36,068 nt of DNA, from contig JACDGI010000007.1 of the NCBI GenBank assembly GCA_013821665.1, positions 3,083 through 39,150 of the forward strand, read 5' to 3'. The notes under the pieces are model-generated. The model searched no databases, had not been told where the DNA came from, and worked only from the letters and a program-made list of their open reading frames with translations. The stretch is from Anaerolineae bacterium (GTDB lineage Bacteria > Chloroflexota > Anaerolineae > Aggregatilineales > Phototrophicaceae). The translations under genes and the position numbers were made by a program. Shown in pieces: positions 23,145 to 30,722 of this stretch. Position 1 is the first letter of the stretch, and the number at the start of each line of letters is the position of its first letter.

Positions 23145-24638
23145 ATGCCAGACGATATAAGTTTAGCTAAAAGTTCTCAATTTCGAGTCTTCGTTCAGCA
23201 AGCCGGCAGCAGCCCGGTCAACCCCTATGTCTATGCCGGCTGCCTTTCGTTAGGCGGTTTCCAAGAGGATCTCGGTACAGGTGATCCAATCTACTGTCCG
23301 TCATCCGAAGTGCGCGGTGGCTATGACATCGTCGACACAACCGCACCGCCGCCAGCACTGCCCACCACCGATTTCACGCAGCATATGGGGCGTAACCTAC
23401 GGGATTTTTGGTGGGATCTGCGCCGTCGCCGCTGCAAGTTCAATATGGTCGTCGTTGGCTCGAACTGCGCCGCGCCGGACGACATCAATGATTTTCAATC
23501 CAAAATTTTGGTCAAGGGTGTGAGCTTAACCGCTTTCAACACAGGTGCCTTCAATACCACTGACGCTGATGCGGTGATTGACCTCACGGGTAGTTTGCAA
23601 ATCACCGCCTTTGATCGCTTCTTGCCGATGACCTTCGGCGAAAAGGCCGATACATCGGTCTTCGCCGAAGCGCTCGATGGGATCTTCGCCGACAAACTCC
23701 AATGTGGTGACTGCGGTGATCCGTCGGATGGCGCTCAGAAGATGTATGTACTGACGAGCACTATTGTTGCTTCGCCGGCACTGTCCTCGCAACTGGTCCG
23801 CACCAAGAACGGTGGCGCGACTTGGACAACCGATGACATCACCACACTGGCAACCAAAGTGGGCAGCGCACTGGCGAACGTCGGCACCCGGATCGTGGTC
23901 GTGTCGAATGCCGATCTGGCGCATCACTACAAGCAGCAATCCGCCTTGGATGCTGGAACTGCCGGTAGTTGGACGCGTGTCGCCAGTGGTTATGTGACAG
24001 CTAAAGGCCCCAACGCGATCTATAGCAAATCGCCCAGCGAGACCTATATCGCGGCCAATGGTGGTTATATCTATTTCATGTCCAACCCAACAGCCGCCGT
24101 TACCGTCCTGACTGATGGCAGTGTCACCGTGCAAAACCTGAACGACATTCGCGGCAAAGGCCGTACGATTGTCGCTGTGGGCGCTTCTAACGCTGTTGTT
24201 CTGTCTGAAAATGGCGGCTCAACTTTCTCACTGGTGACCGGTCCTGCTGTGGGCATTGTCCTCAAGACCGTCGAGGTCGTAAATGCTTCGACCTGGTTCG
24301 TGGGTACCGCTAACGGCAAAGTGTTCTACACCACCAACAAGGGTGTGAGCTGGACAGAATGCACGCCTGATAGCGCCATTACCGTTGTCGATAAAATCCG
24401 CTTTGTTGACGAACTGGTTGGCTATATGGCCGTTGAAACCAGTGGCAGCCCGCGTATTTATCGCACCAGCGATAATGGCTACAGTTGGTTTTCTGATCAA
24501 TCCTATGTTGGTGGTGTGCCTTCCACTGCGACACGCTACAACTTCGTCATACCTGCCGCGAAGAACTACAACGTTGTGTTGGCCGGTGGCCTGAAGTCTG
24601 TCGGCACCGACGGGATTCTAGCGATGGGTGCGGGCTAA
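23145..24638 (+). CDS. Major tail tube protein with C-terminal Asp-box propeller
   Basis: A 497-residue protein from ATG 23145 (AGGAG 8 nt upstream). Residues 1-190 fit a tail tube protein by position and by beta-rich make-up (SQFRVFVQQAG, YVYAGCLSLGGFQEDLG, DLTGSLQITAFDRF). After a Cys-containing hinge (LQCGDCGDP) the rest is a repeated beta structure with four Asp-box/BNR-type motifs: TKNGGATW, SENGGSTF, TTNKGVSW and TSDNGYSW, near residues 220, 355, 395 and 440. This resembles sialidase or Ycf48-like propellers. Tail tube proteins often carry an extra C-terminal domain that decorates the tail, and here it may bind glycans on the host surface. The gene is followed in TAATG overlap by chaperone G. 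Confidence 0.75.
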   Translation: MPDDISLAKSSQFRVFVQQAGSSPVNPYVYAGCLSLGGFQEDLGTGDPIYCPSSEVRGGYDIVDTTAPPPALPTTDFTQHMGRNLRDFWWDLRRRRCKFNMVVVGSNCAAPDDINDFQSKILVKGVSLTAFNTGAFNTTDADAVIDLTGSLQITAFDRFLPMTFGEKADTSVFAEALDGIFADKLQCGDCGDPSDGAQKMYVLTSTIVASPALSSQLVRTKNGGATWTTDDITTLATKVGSALANVGTRIVVVSNADLAHHYKQQSALDAGTAGSWTRVASGYVTAKGPNAIYSKSPSETYIAANGGYIYFMSNPTAAVTVLTDGSVTVQNLNDIRGKGRTIVAVGASNAVVLSENGGSTFSLVTGPAVGIVLKTVEVVNASTWFVGTANGKVFYTTNKGVSWTECTPDSAITVVDKIRFVDELVGYMAVETSGSPRIYRTSDNGYSWFSDQSYVGGVPSTATRYNFVIPAAKNYNVVLAGGLKSVGTDGILAMGAG

Positions 24639-25195
24639 TGACTGAATTCAGCGATTTCAGCCAGATACTCGAAATGACCCAACCCTCCAGCAATGGACAC
24701 GAGGTGGTGCCTGATCAGGGTGCCACCCCTCAAGTTGCACATATCGATGTGGATCGCGGCGTCTTTGTGACATCACGCGGTGAGGACATCGAATTGTCCG
24801 GCAAGCGTATCAGCTCTCTGATGCTGGAGCGACTTGTCAATGAGGGCAAGCCGCGCATTCCCATGAAGGAAGTCCTGATCCTCGGCAAGCATAAACAGAT
24901 GGAGGCTGCGCCAAATGATCCCGGCTATCTGGCAATGCTGGCCGAATGGGAATCCAATCAGAAGATCGCCACCCTGATCTATGTCTTCACGATTGGTGTC
25001 AAAGGGAAACCGGACGCCGAATTTGTCGAAGAGCAGCGGGCCTTCTTCCCAGATGCCAGCGATGTCATGATGAAATATTTATATGTCTGTTCGCTCGTTC
25101 CAGACGAAGATATAGACAAACTAACTGAGGCCATCATGGGTCAGTTCCTGCCGACCGCGAAGGGGATAGAGGAAGCGGGAAAATTTACGGCGTGA
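24638..25195 (+). CDS. Tail assembly chaperone, G-like
   Basis: A 185-residue protein starting in a TAATG overlap with the tail tube gene and ending at TGA 25193-25195. An acidic, disordered N-terminus is followed by a folded helical region: VLILGKHKQMEAAPNDP, AMLAEWESNQKIATLIYVF, FPDASDVMMKYLYV, DKLTEAIMGQF. Position between tail tube and tape measure genes is where lambda-type G proteins lie. The heptamer GGGAAAA at 25177-25183, four codons before the stop, allows a -1 shift into the following frame, which would produce a G-T fusion. The chaperones bind tape measure and tube subunits during tail assembly. Confidence 0.8.
   Translation: MTEFSDFSQILEMTQPSSNGHEVVPDQGATPQVAHIDVDRGVFVTSRGEDIELSGKRISSLMLERLVNEGKPRIPMKEVLILGKHKQMEAAPNDPGYLAMLAEWESNQKIATLIYVFTIGVKGKPDAEFVEEQRAFFPDASDVMMKYLYVCSLVPDEDIDKLTEAIMGQFLPTAKGIEEAGKFTA
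25177..25183 (+). promoter_or_regulatory. -1 ribosomal frameshift heptamer GGGAAAA (G/G-T)
   Basis: In the frame of gene G the heptamer reads G-GGA-AAA, the X-XXY-YYZ form required for tandem slippage. After a -1 shift the ribosome reads ATT TAC GGC GTG ATG and continues into the T frame (25195 onward) without a stop. Purine-rich AAGGGG (25160-25165) and AGAGGA (25168-25173) lie 3-11 nt upstream and could act as Shine-Dalgarno-like stimulators. Lambda uses GGGAAAG in the same place. Confidence 0.8.
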
Positions 25196-25482
25196 TGGCG
25201 AATGGTAGTCCTATCGGGGATTATTCATTTCAGCCATCCGCCGCGACGATCACTTACACGCTGGCCTATGAGGAAGAACAAGCGAGGATCTATTCTGGCA
25301 TGACTCCTGTCGAATACGATAATTTGCCCGGCACGCCGCTGTGGGTGAATATTGATGCCGACCAAAGTCGCTCCAAGTGTCACATTCTTGTCGTATACAG
25401 AATGTCGAATGCTATTCCAGCAGTGGCCAATGATGCGGCAGCTAGAGAGTCTGGGAGGCAATCGAGGCGGCCTCGGCATTAA
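25195..25482 (+). CDS. Tail assembly chaperone, T-like, 3' end disrupted
   Basis: A 95-residue protein starting in TGATG overlap with G, also readable as the C-terminal part of a G-T frameshift product. The first 80 residues look native: TITYTLAYEEEQARIYSGM, DNLPGTPLWVNIDADQS, SKCHILVVYRM. After residue 85 the sequence becomes ESGRQSRRPRH and stops. A different frame at 25449 reads VWEAIEAASALISP, which looks like the natural continuation, and a TnpB tail begins at about 25490. I infer a frameshift or IS-linked change that altered the C-terminus. The protein may still work, as C-termini of such chaperones vary. Confidence 0.65.
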   Translation: MANGSPIGDYSFQPSAATITYTLAYEEEQARIYSGMTPVEYDNLPGTPLWVNIDADQSRSKCHILVVYRMSNAIPAVANDAAARESGRQSRRPRH

Positions 25483-25489
25483 TCTCGCC

Positions 25490-25630
25490 ACTTCTTGCGC
25501 CTGTGGTCTGTCTCTGGATAGAGACCACAGAGCCGCTATCAACATTTTAATCAAAGCCGGGTGGGACACACCCTTACAACCTAACGTGGGCGACTGCGCC
25601 GTGCGTGTTGTAGAAGCCGCTGGTCTTTAG
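25490..25630 (+). pseudogene. tnpB: TnpB C-terminal remnant, second copy, different type
   Basis: The last about 45 residues of a TnpB: SCACGLSLDRDHRAAINI, carrying the final C-x-C of the zinc ribbon and the RuvC Asp, then DTPLQPNVGDCAVRVVEAAGL, a tail typical of IS1341/IS200-605 TnpB proteins. It is on the plus strand and differs from the remnant at 3658. Its stop codon is inside the terminal hairpin at 25621-25634. The rest of the gene is missing and its 5' edge joins gene T. Confidence 0.8.
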
Positions 25631-25634
25631 ACCA
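25621..25634. repeat. IS right-end hairpin of the second TnpB scar
   Basis: TGGTC-TTTA-GACCA, a five-pair stem with TTTA loop containing the TnpB stop codon, followed by TGCGGAGTGTCAC, a common terminal sequence type for this IS group. The extended -10 at 25648 begins directly after it. Confidence 0.55.
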
Positions 25635-25647
25635 TGCGGAGTGTCAC

Positions 25648-25656
25648 TGGTATAAT
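25648..25656 (+). promoter_or_regulatory. Extended -10 promoter TGGTATAAT
   Basis: TGG-TATAAT is followed by TATAGATAGAG. Transcription to the right would begin near 25663, read the inverted repeat at 25661-25687, run antisense through the minus-strand gene at 25703-26011 and reach the tape measure gene. It lies immediately after the IS end, so it could have been brought in with the IS. Confidence 0.4.
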
Positions 25657-25660
25657 TATA

Positions 25661-25687
25661 GATAGAGAAGTTAATGGCTTCTCTATC
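25661..25687. terminator. 10-bp perfect inverted repeat, likely end of the minus-strand gene
   Basis: GATAGAGAAG and CTTCTCTATC form a perfect 10-pair stem around TTAATGG. It is 15 bp past the stop of the convergent minus-strand gene, where a terminator is expected. On the minus strand an AT-rich but not T-only tract follows (TATAATTATA). It could serve both strands. Confidence 0.5.
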
Positions 25688-25702
25688 GTATCGTTATCCG
25701 GT

Positions 25703-26011
25703 TCAAGTCACATTTTGTTTTTGCTGCGTGGCAGCAAGCAGCTCCTCATGACGTTTTTTGTTGGTCAATCCAACACTGTTTCGCCAAGCCAGAAGCGCAA
25801 ATAAGAAGAATAGCGGCACGCCAATACAAAGAACAACGGTCGTTGATAATCCAGAGCCGATAGCTGTTCCGAGTTGAGCGGCGCTGCTTGATTGTACGTT
25901 CGGCTGTTGAAGCTGTTTACTGGCAACGTTACTGACGACCCCAAGACCACTAACGATCCACGCCAATGCCACAATCGCCAAAACCGTAAACAGATATTTT
26001 CTAAAACGCAT
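25703..26011 (-). CDS. Small two-helix membrane protein, candidate moron
   Basis: A 102-residue protein, the only convincing complete gene on the minus strand. A textbook ribosome site (AGGAGG, 7 nt spacing) precedes its ATG at 26011. Two hydrophobic segments are visible: LFTVLAIVALAWIVSGLGVV near residues 7-26 and TTVVLCIGVPLFFLFALLAW near 57-76, separated by a Gln/Ser-rich loop. The C-terminus is charged. With its own upstream -10 (TGCTATAAA) and a downstream hairpin, it is an independent cassette inserted between the tail chaperones and the tape measure gene, the layout of a phage moron. Superinfection exclusion or another lysogenic-conversion role is possible. No family is recognised. Confidence 0.75.
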   Translation of the reverse strand: MRFRKYLFTVLAIVALAWIVSGLGVVSNVASKQLQQPNVQSSSAAQLGTAIGSGLSTTVVLCIGVPLFFLFALLAWRNSVGLTNKKRHEELLAATQQKQNVT

Positions 26012-26039
26012 CGAAATTCCTCCTGTTACTAATAAGTTC

Positions 26040-26048
26040 TTTATAGCA
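26040..26048 (-). promoter_or_regulatory. Minus-strand extended -10 TGCTATAAA
   Basis: Read on the minus strand, TGC-TATAAA lies 29 bp before the start of the membrane protein gene. TTGAGT is 12 bp further upstream and TTGAGA further still, neither at ideal spacing. It fits the extended -10 type seen at 8009, 16994 and 25648, with one mismatch. Confidence 0.4.
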
Positions 26049-26104
26049 TAACACGCTACTCAATTCGTAAGTCTCAATATTTATTCCTAAGCCGAGCGTT
26101 CTTT

Positions 26105-29100
26105 ATGTCGAATTTGCCTCGTCATGGTATTCAGGCTGTTATCGAGGGCTTGCCCGATTTTCTCAAGGGCATGGACTCGATCAATAAAAAGATTAGTGAC
26201 TCCGCTAAAACCACGCAGGACGCGGCCAAGAAGGCTTCGCCCCTTGATGATGCGCTGGGTAAAGTCGGGACGACAGTAGACGGCATTCGGGATAAGCTGA
26301 AAGGTTTTGTTCAAGACAGTGTCCCCTTCGGCAACCAACTCGGCGGCTTCACTGATTTATTGGTGGCAATTCCATTACCCGCGCTGGCGGCGGTCGCGGC
26401 GATTGTGGCGCTGGGTGCTGCCTTTCTTGCGCTGGGCAACCGTGGTGCGCCGTTGCAAGAATTGGGTATCGCTTTCGACCATCTGACGGCCAGTGTCGGC
26501 TTGACCTCGCAGTCGCTTCTTAAAGACCTGCGCGCGGCCAGTGAAGGTACGATTGCTGATTTTGACTTGATACGCACGGCCAGTACCGCGCTTTTAGGTG
26601 TCACCGGTGACTTCGGCAAGAAGTTAGGACAATCGCTGCCGGAATTTCTGAAGATCGCCAAGGTGGAAGCCGATGCGACTGGGCGCAGTGTCAATGAGCT
26701 ATTCAACAATCTGGTGGAGGGTGTCAAGAAGGGTACTCCCAAGCTCATTGAGAACACCGGTCTGGTGATTGAACAGAAGGCCGCTTATCAGAATTACGCT
26801 CAATCACTGGGCATCACCGTCGGGCAGCTTTCCGATACTGATAAAAGTATGGCGCTGCTCAATGCCACCCTGACCGCCGGTTCGCAGGCGATTGATACGC
26901 TGAGCGGCTCGGTAGAGAGCAATGCTGATAAGCTCGACCGGCAGCAGGCTACCATCACCAACACCTTCGACGGCCTTGCCATCGCGGTGCAGCCTGCGTT
27001 TGGGGTGGTGCTGGATGCCACCCAAAAGGTTCTTGACATCTTTCAGCAGTTGGCGCAGGCGGTTGGCCCCATCTTCGGCGGCATTGCCTCCATTATCGCC
27101 ACTGTTTTCAGTACTGTTATTGATATTGTAACGGCCGTTGTTCAGCCGATTGTTAATATCATTTCCAGCATCGCGCCTTACTTCGCCTTAGCTTTCCAAA
27201 CTGTTGCCAACATTCTTGGTGGCGTGGGCAAGGTTATTGGTGCCATTGTCGGCCAGATTGTTACCTTTTTGAAAGATGTCGCCAAGAACTTCTTTGGCCT
27301 CGATTTAGATAACCTCGGCCCACAACTCTTCAACGGTGCAGCAGCAGCCTTCGGCAGCTTCGCCAATGGCATTATTTCGGTCGCCAATAAGCTGATCTTC
27401 CCGGCAGTCATCGCCATTGCCCAATTCATCGCCGACTTCCTGATCGGCTTCTCACCTCCCAAGGAAGGCCCATTGTCAGTGATTGACAAGGGCGGCGAAA
27501 ATATCATGATGGCGTGGCTGGACGGCATTGCCGGTGTATCCCTCGATCCAGTCAAACAGGTTGCCAAGGAAGTCAGCGATGCGCTGGGTAACATCGGCAA
27601 AGAGAACTTAGTTCAGGTCACGAACCGTCTGGCGCAGCTTGATAAATCCCTGCTGCCGTTCCAGAACCGGCTCGACATTATTAAGTCACAGTTCGATGCT
27701 TTGAACGAACCGGCCAAAGCCGCGCTGGATGCGATTGATCGTCAGACTGCCGCCTTGCAGGATGCGGTCGCGCAGGGCGATCCGGCGGCTGCCGAGCGCT
27801 TGCGCTTGCTCGATCAGCAGCGCGATGCTATCCAAGGGCAGGTCGATGCCCAACAATCATTAGTAGACCGGTCGCAGATTCAATTGGGTTTGGCGCAGGC
27901 CCAGCAAGCACCCGAACGCGCACTGCTGAATATCCGCAAAGCGTACTTAGATGCGCTGGCAAAGGCCCAGCCGAAAACCAGCGCGGCGGGCGGTGGCGCG
28001 GCAGCGCCGAAAGAACACAAGGCAGCGGGGGCAGGAGGTGTGAATACGCCTGCTGCGGGGGGTGCGGTGCCGACAGGAAAAGACGCCGGTCTTCCTTCCG
28101 TGCTGGACCTGATCGGTGGGCAAGATAAGGTTGATGCGGCGGCGAAGGGTATCAATGATGCCTTCATGGGTGCAATCGACCAAAGCGGCTTACAGGATTT
28201 AACACAGAACTCACTTGATCTGGGGGGGCAGATTGACCGCATTAAATCGGTTGATCTGGGATCGAAGATCAGCGACAAGTTCAAGGGGTTGACGGACGCC
28301 TTTAACCCGCAAGTGGCCGGTAGTGTTGCCAATAAGATCTTCATCTTTTTTAATGGCGATGCCAGTGTTGATGGTTCTTTTGCATCCCTTTTGGCTCATG
28401 CGGGTGATGTTATAGAGCCAATCATCAATGATCTCAAAACAAATATAGGCGTGCTGTTCGCTAGTATTTTTGATCCGACCGTTGAAGGCAGTCCGGCCAA
28501 TATTATTAGCGTGCTCACTGCCGGTGCAGACGTTGAAGGATCAGCCGCTTTTCTGTTTGCTCAACTCCCACAAAACATTAGTGATGCCGCCAGCGGGTTA
28601 CTTGATCTACTCAAAAAGGATATCTTTGATCCAGTAACCACCTTCCTTACAGGCACTACCCCCGGCACGCTCGGCGGGATTATCAACGATGCCGCAAATC
28701 TTTTCACCGCCCTGGGGCCTGGCATCGTCGGTGCCCTGCAAAACTTCGGCGGTATGGTCTATAACGCGATAGTTGTCCCTGTTATCAATGTTATGAATGC
28801 TGCTATAGGTGCTCTTGAAAGCGCCATCGATGGCATTGCTAAGACGTTCGCCGGTTTTCTGGGAAACATCATTGGCACCTTCGACAATGCGAAAATAGGC
28901 GACACGAACTTAGGCGGCCTCGTCCCGCAAGCACTCCGTGATTTTCAATCCGGATTAGCCAATTCAAACTTTAAGATTGCCCGTATCAGCACAGACCTCC
29001 CTGCGTTCTTGCAACCGCCTGCCGGTGCGAAGGGCGGATTGTTCGGAGAGGGATTATTCAAGGTCGGCGAGAAGGGGCCAGAATATCTCTTTTCCGGTCA

Positions 29101-29299
29101 AAAGTTTGGCGTATTGCCTAACCAGCTTGTGTCCGTGCTTAGTAGCTTGAGCAGTGTACTAGCGCAGCCAGCGCCGATGGCCCTTCCGGCAGGTGGCAAT
29201 ACCAGTAACACCAGTAATAGTTCATTTACGTTTAACGGGATACAGTCCGATTCGTCAGCAAGACAACGGTACAACACCTTAAGGGCAGGTATGCGTTAA
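26105..29299 (+). CDS. Tape measure protein
   Basis: A 1064-residue protein, the largest tail gene, in the position after the chaperones. It sets tail length and is ejected ahead of the DNA. The N-terminal 120 residues are helical. Hydrophobic stretches follow at about residues 85-115 (LVAIPLPALAAVAAIVALGAA) and 325-400 (IFGGIASIIATVFSTVIDIV, VVQPIVNIISSIA), as usual for tape measures. A Gln/Ala-rich helical repeat (LDQQRDAIQGQVDAQQSLVD) and a Gly/Ala/Pro linker occur near 590-660. The C-terminus contains AKGGLFGEGLFKVGEKGPEYL, a common tape-measure end motif. No lysozyme or peptidase domain is seen. At about 0.15 nm per residue a tail near 160 nm would be expected. Only a weak GAG ribosome site precedes ATG 26105. 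Confidence 0.9.
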   Translation: MSNLPRHGIQAVIEGLPDFLKGMDSINKKISDSAKTTQDAAKKASPLDDALGKVGTTVDGIRDKLKGFVQDSVPFGNQLGGFTDLLVAIPLPALAAVAAIVALGAAFLALGNRGAPLQELGIAFDHLTASVGLTSQSLLKDLRAASEGTIADFDLIRTASTALLGVTGDFGKKLGQSLPEFLKIAKVEADATGRSVNELFNNLVEGVKKGTPKLIENTGLVIEQKAAYQNYAQSLGITVGQLSDTDKSMALLNATLTAGSQAIDTLSGSVESNADKLDRQQATITNTFDGLAIAVQPAFGVVLDATQKVLDIFQQLAQAVGPIFGGIASIIATVFSTVIDIVTAVVQPIVNIISSIAPYFALAFQTVANILGGVGKVIGAIVGQIVTFLKDVAKNFFGLDLDNLGPQLFNGAAAAFGSFANGIISVANKLIFPAVIAIAQFIADFLIGFSPPKEGPLSVIDKGGENIMMAWLDGIAGVSLDPVKQVAKEVSDALGNIGKENLVQVTNRLAQLDKSLLPFQNRLDIIKSQFDALNEPAKAALDAIDRQTAALQDAVAQGDPAAAERLRLLDQQRDAIQGQVDAQQSLVDRSQIQLGLAQAQQAPERALLNIRKAYLDALAKAQPKTSAAGGGAAAPKEHKAAGAGGVNTPAAGGAVPTGKDAGLPSVLDLIGGQDKVDAAAKGINDAFMGAIDQSGLQDLTQNSLDLGGQIDRIKSVDLGSKISDKFKGLTDAFNPQVAGSVANKIFIFFNGDASVDGSFASLLAHAGDVIEPIINDLKTNIGVLFASIFDPTVEGSPANIISVLTAGADVEGSAAFLFAQLPQNISDAASGLLDLLKKDIFDPVTTFLTGTTPGTLGGIINDAANLFTALGPGIVGALQNFGGMVYNAIVVPVINVMNAAIGALESAIDGIAKTFAGFLGNIIGTFDNAKIGDTNLGGLVPQALRDFQSGLANSNFKIARISTDLPAFLQPPAGAKGGLFGEGLFKVGEKGPEYLFSGQKFGVLPNQLVSVLSSLSSVLAQPAPMALPAGGNTSNTSNSSFTFNGIQSDSSARQRYNTLRAGMR

Positions 29300-30408
29300 T
29301 GCTCCCAAATTATCAGATTACAGTTTACTCACCCCTTGACGGCAGCGCTAAAGCGGTATTCGATGGCGCGAGCTTTGACGATGTTAAATACTCCAAAATC
29401 TTAAATGACGTAGGACTTTTTGCCGCAACCATGCCCTACTCCGACCAACTCGCTTCTATTTTCACCCTCGACAGCCTCATTGAAGTGCAGCGGACATCAC
29501 CGTTAACAGGCCGGTTGCAGACCGAGGACGTGTATTTCTGCCGACTGACCCATCATTTTCGTGAAGGCAATGAGGAGAAATTTGTTGTCGGCGGCTTATC
29601 ACTGAATCACCTGCTGGCGCGGCGCCTGGTTGATCCTGCCGATGATCCTCTTGCTGCTGCCGGTTATTCAACCAAAGCGGGGCCAGCCGATGACATTCTG
29701 CATGATTACGCCAATGAGCAATGTGGCGTGAGTGCCAGTGCAGCCCGTCAATTCCCGAATTTCAGCGTCGCACCCTCTAGCAGCGTGGGTGCATCTGCCG
29801 GTCGGCGATTACGCTATGAAAACTTACTGGACATTTTTCAAAATGTTGCCAACCAATCCAATGTAGACTTCACGACTAGCCGTATAACGGGCAACACGTT
29901 GCGGCTCGTGATCGCGCCCATCGGAACAGATAAGACACGCTCCCGCAATTATCCCTTCGCGCCCTTTGTCGAGTTGAACCCGCTACGTGGCAACCTGAGT
30001 GATCCGTCACTCTTGTTTGATCGTAAACAAGAACAGAATTATGTTTACGCGCTAGCGCAGGGACCGGGTGAAAGTCGGATTGTGACGCGACTTAGCAGCG
30101 ACAGCATCAGCGATAGCCCCTATAACCGCATCGAATTCACAACCGATATTCGCAGTGCCGAGCGCGGCGATAACACCACCATTCTCACCAGTGCCCGCGC
30201 CGCCCTCTATGATAAACAGCCGCACAAAGAATTCACCTTCCGTCCGTCAGGTACTGAAGCGGGTGGAACCTACAGAATTGATTACGATATTGGCGATCTG
30301 GTGACCTGTACCTTTGGCAACGACAGCTTTGATCTCCGTATACGAGGCGTGGAAATCACGCTCTCCCCAAATAACGAAGAAATTTCGGTCACGGTGGCAC
30401 AGCGATGA
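29299..30408 (+). CDS. Siphovirus gp37-like tail hub protein
   Basis: A 369-residue protein in TAATG overlap with the tape measure gene. It has the pattern of the Siphovirus ReqiPepy6 Gp37-like family: an opening beta region ITVYSPLDGSAKAVFDG, FEV-type strands, GLSLNHLLARRLVDP, LLDIFQNVANQSNVDF, and an end segment IGDLVTCTFGNDSFDLRIRG-type VEITL. Members are baseplate/tail-tip proteins related to tail-associated hub proteins. The position right after the tape measure agrees. No peptidoglycan-degrading domain is visible. Confidence 0.75.
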   Translation: MLPNYQITVYSPLDGSAKAVFDGASFDDVKYSKILNDVGLFAATMPYSDQLASIFTLDSLIEVQRTSPLTGRLQTEDVYFCRLTHHFREGNEEKFVVGGLSLNHLLARRLVDPADDPLAAAGYSTKAGPADDILHDYANEQCGVSASAARQFPNFSVAPSSSVGASAGRRLRYENLLDIFQNVANQSNVDFTTSRITGNTLRLVIAPIGTDKTRSRNYPFAPFVELNPLRGNLSDPSLLFDRKQEQNYVYALAQGPGESRIVTRLSSDSISDSPYNRIEFTTDIRSAERGDNTTILTSARAALYDKQPHKEFTFRPSGTEAGGTYRIDYDIGDLVTCTFGNDSFDLRIRGVEITLSPNNEEISVTVAQR

Positions 30409-30722
30409 GTGCCGAACTCCTTGAGCTGGTTTGGCAGGGGCTTAAAAGCCAACTCAATGATCTCAACCAGCAAGTGGAAGATACGAAGCGGGTTGAGCGT
30501 GCGCTCATTGCCGACAGCACCCCTGCATTTACCGTAGCTAATTTACCGACTGCTGCGAATGGTGGGTTAGGGAATGGCAGCAGCTACGCCACCATCCTGT
30601 GGGCCAGTAACGGACGTAAATCAGGTGAAGGAGCTGGCACAGGTACAGGTGTACTTGTTGTTTGGCAGGCTTCGTTAGGGCAATGGCTCAGAACTTCCGA
30701 CTATACACAGGTATTAGCATGA
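30405..30722 (+). CDS. Small tail-tip protein
   Basis: A 105-residue protein in ATGA overlap with the hub gene and again ATGA with the next. Residues 1-35 are a coiled coil (LLELVWQGLKSQLNDLNQQV). The C-terminal half has ILWASNGRKSGEGAGTGTGV, then QWLRTSDYTQ, a beta motif that recurs at the end of phage tail and fibre-attachment proteins (N-G-R-K-x-G-E-x-x-G-x-G-T-G-V). A role as an adaptor between hub and fibres is inferred. Confidence 0.6.
   Translation: MSAELLELVWQGLKSQLNDLNQQVEDTKRVERALIADSTPAFTVANLPTAANGGLGNGSSYATILWASNGRKSGEGAGTGTGVLVVWQASLGQWLRTSDYTQVLA

Noticed and set aside
25352-25630. The whole 92-codon frame as one TnpB-related gene
   Set aside because: Its first 45 codons are antiphase to gene T and show no TnpB pattern. 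Only the part from about 25490 does.
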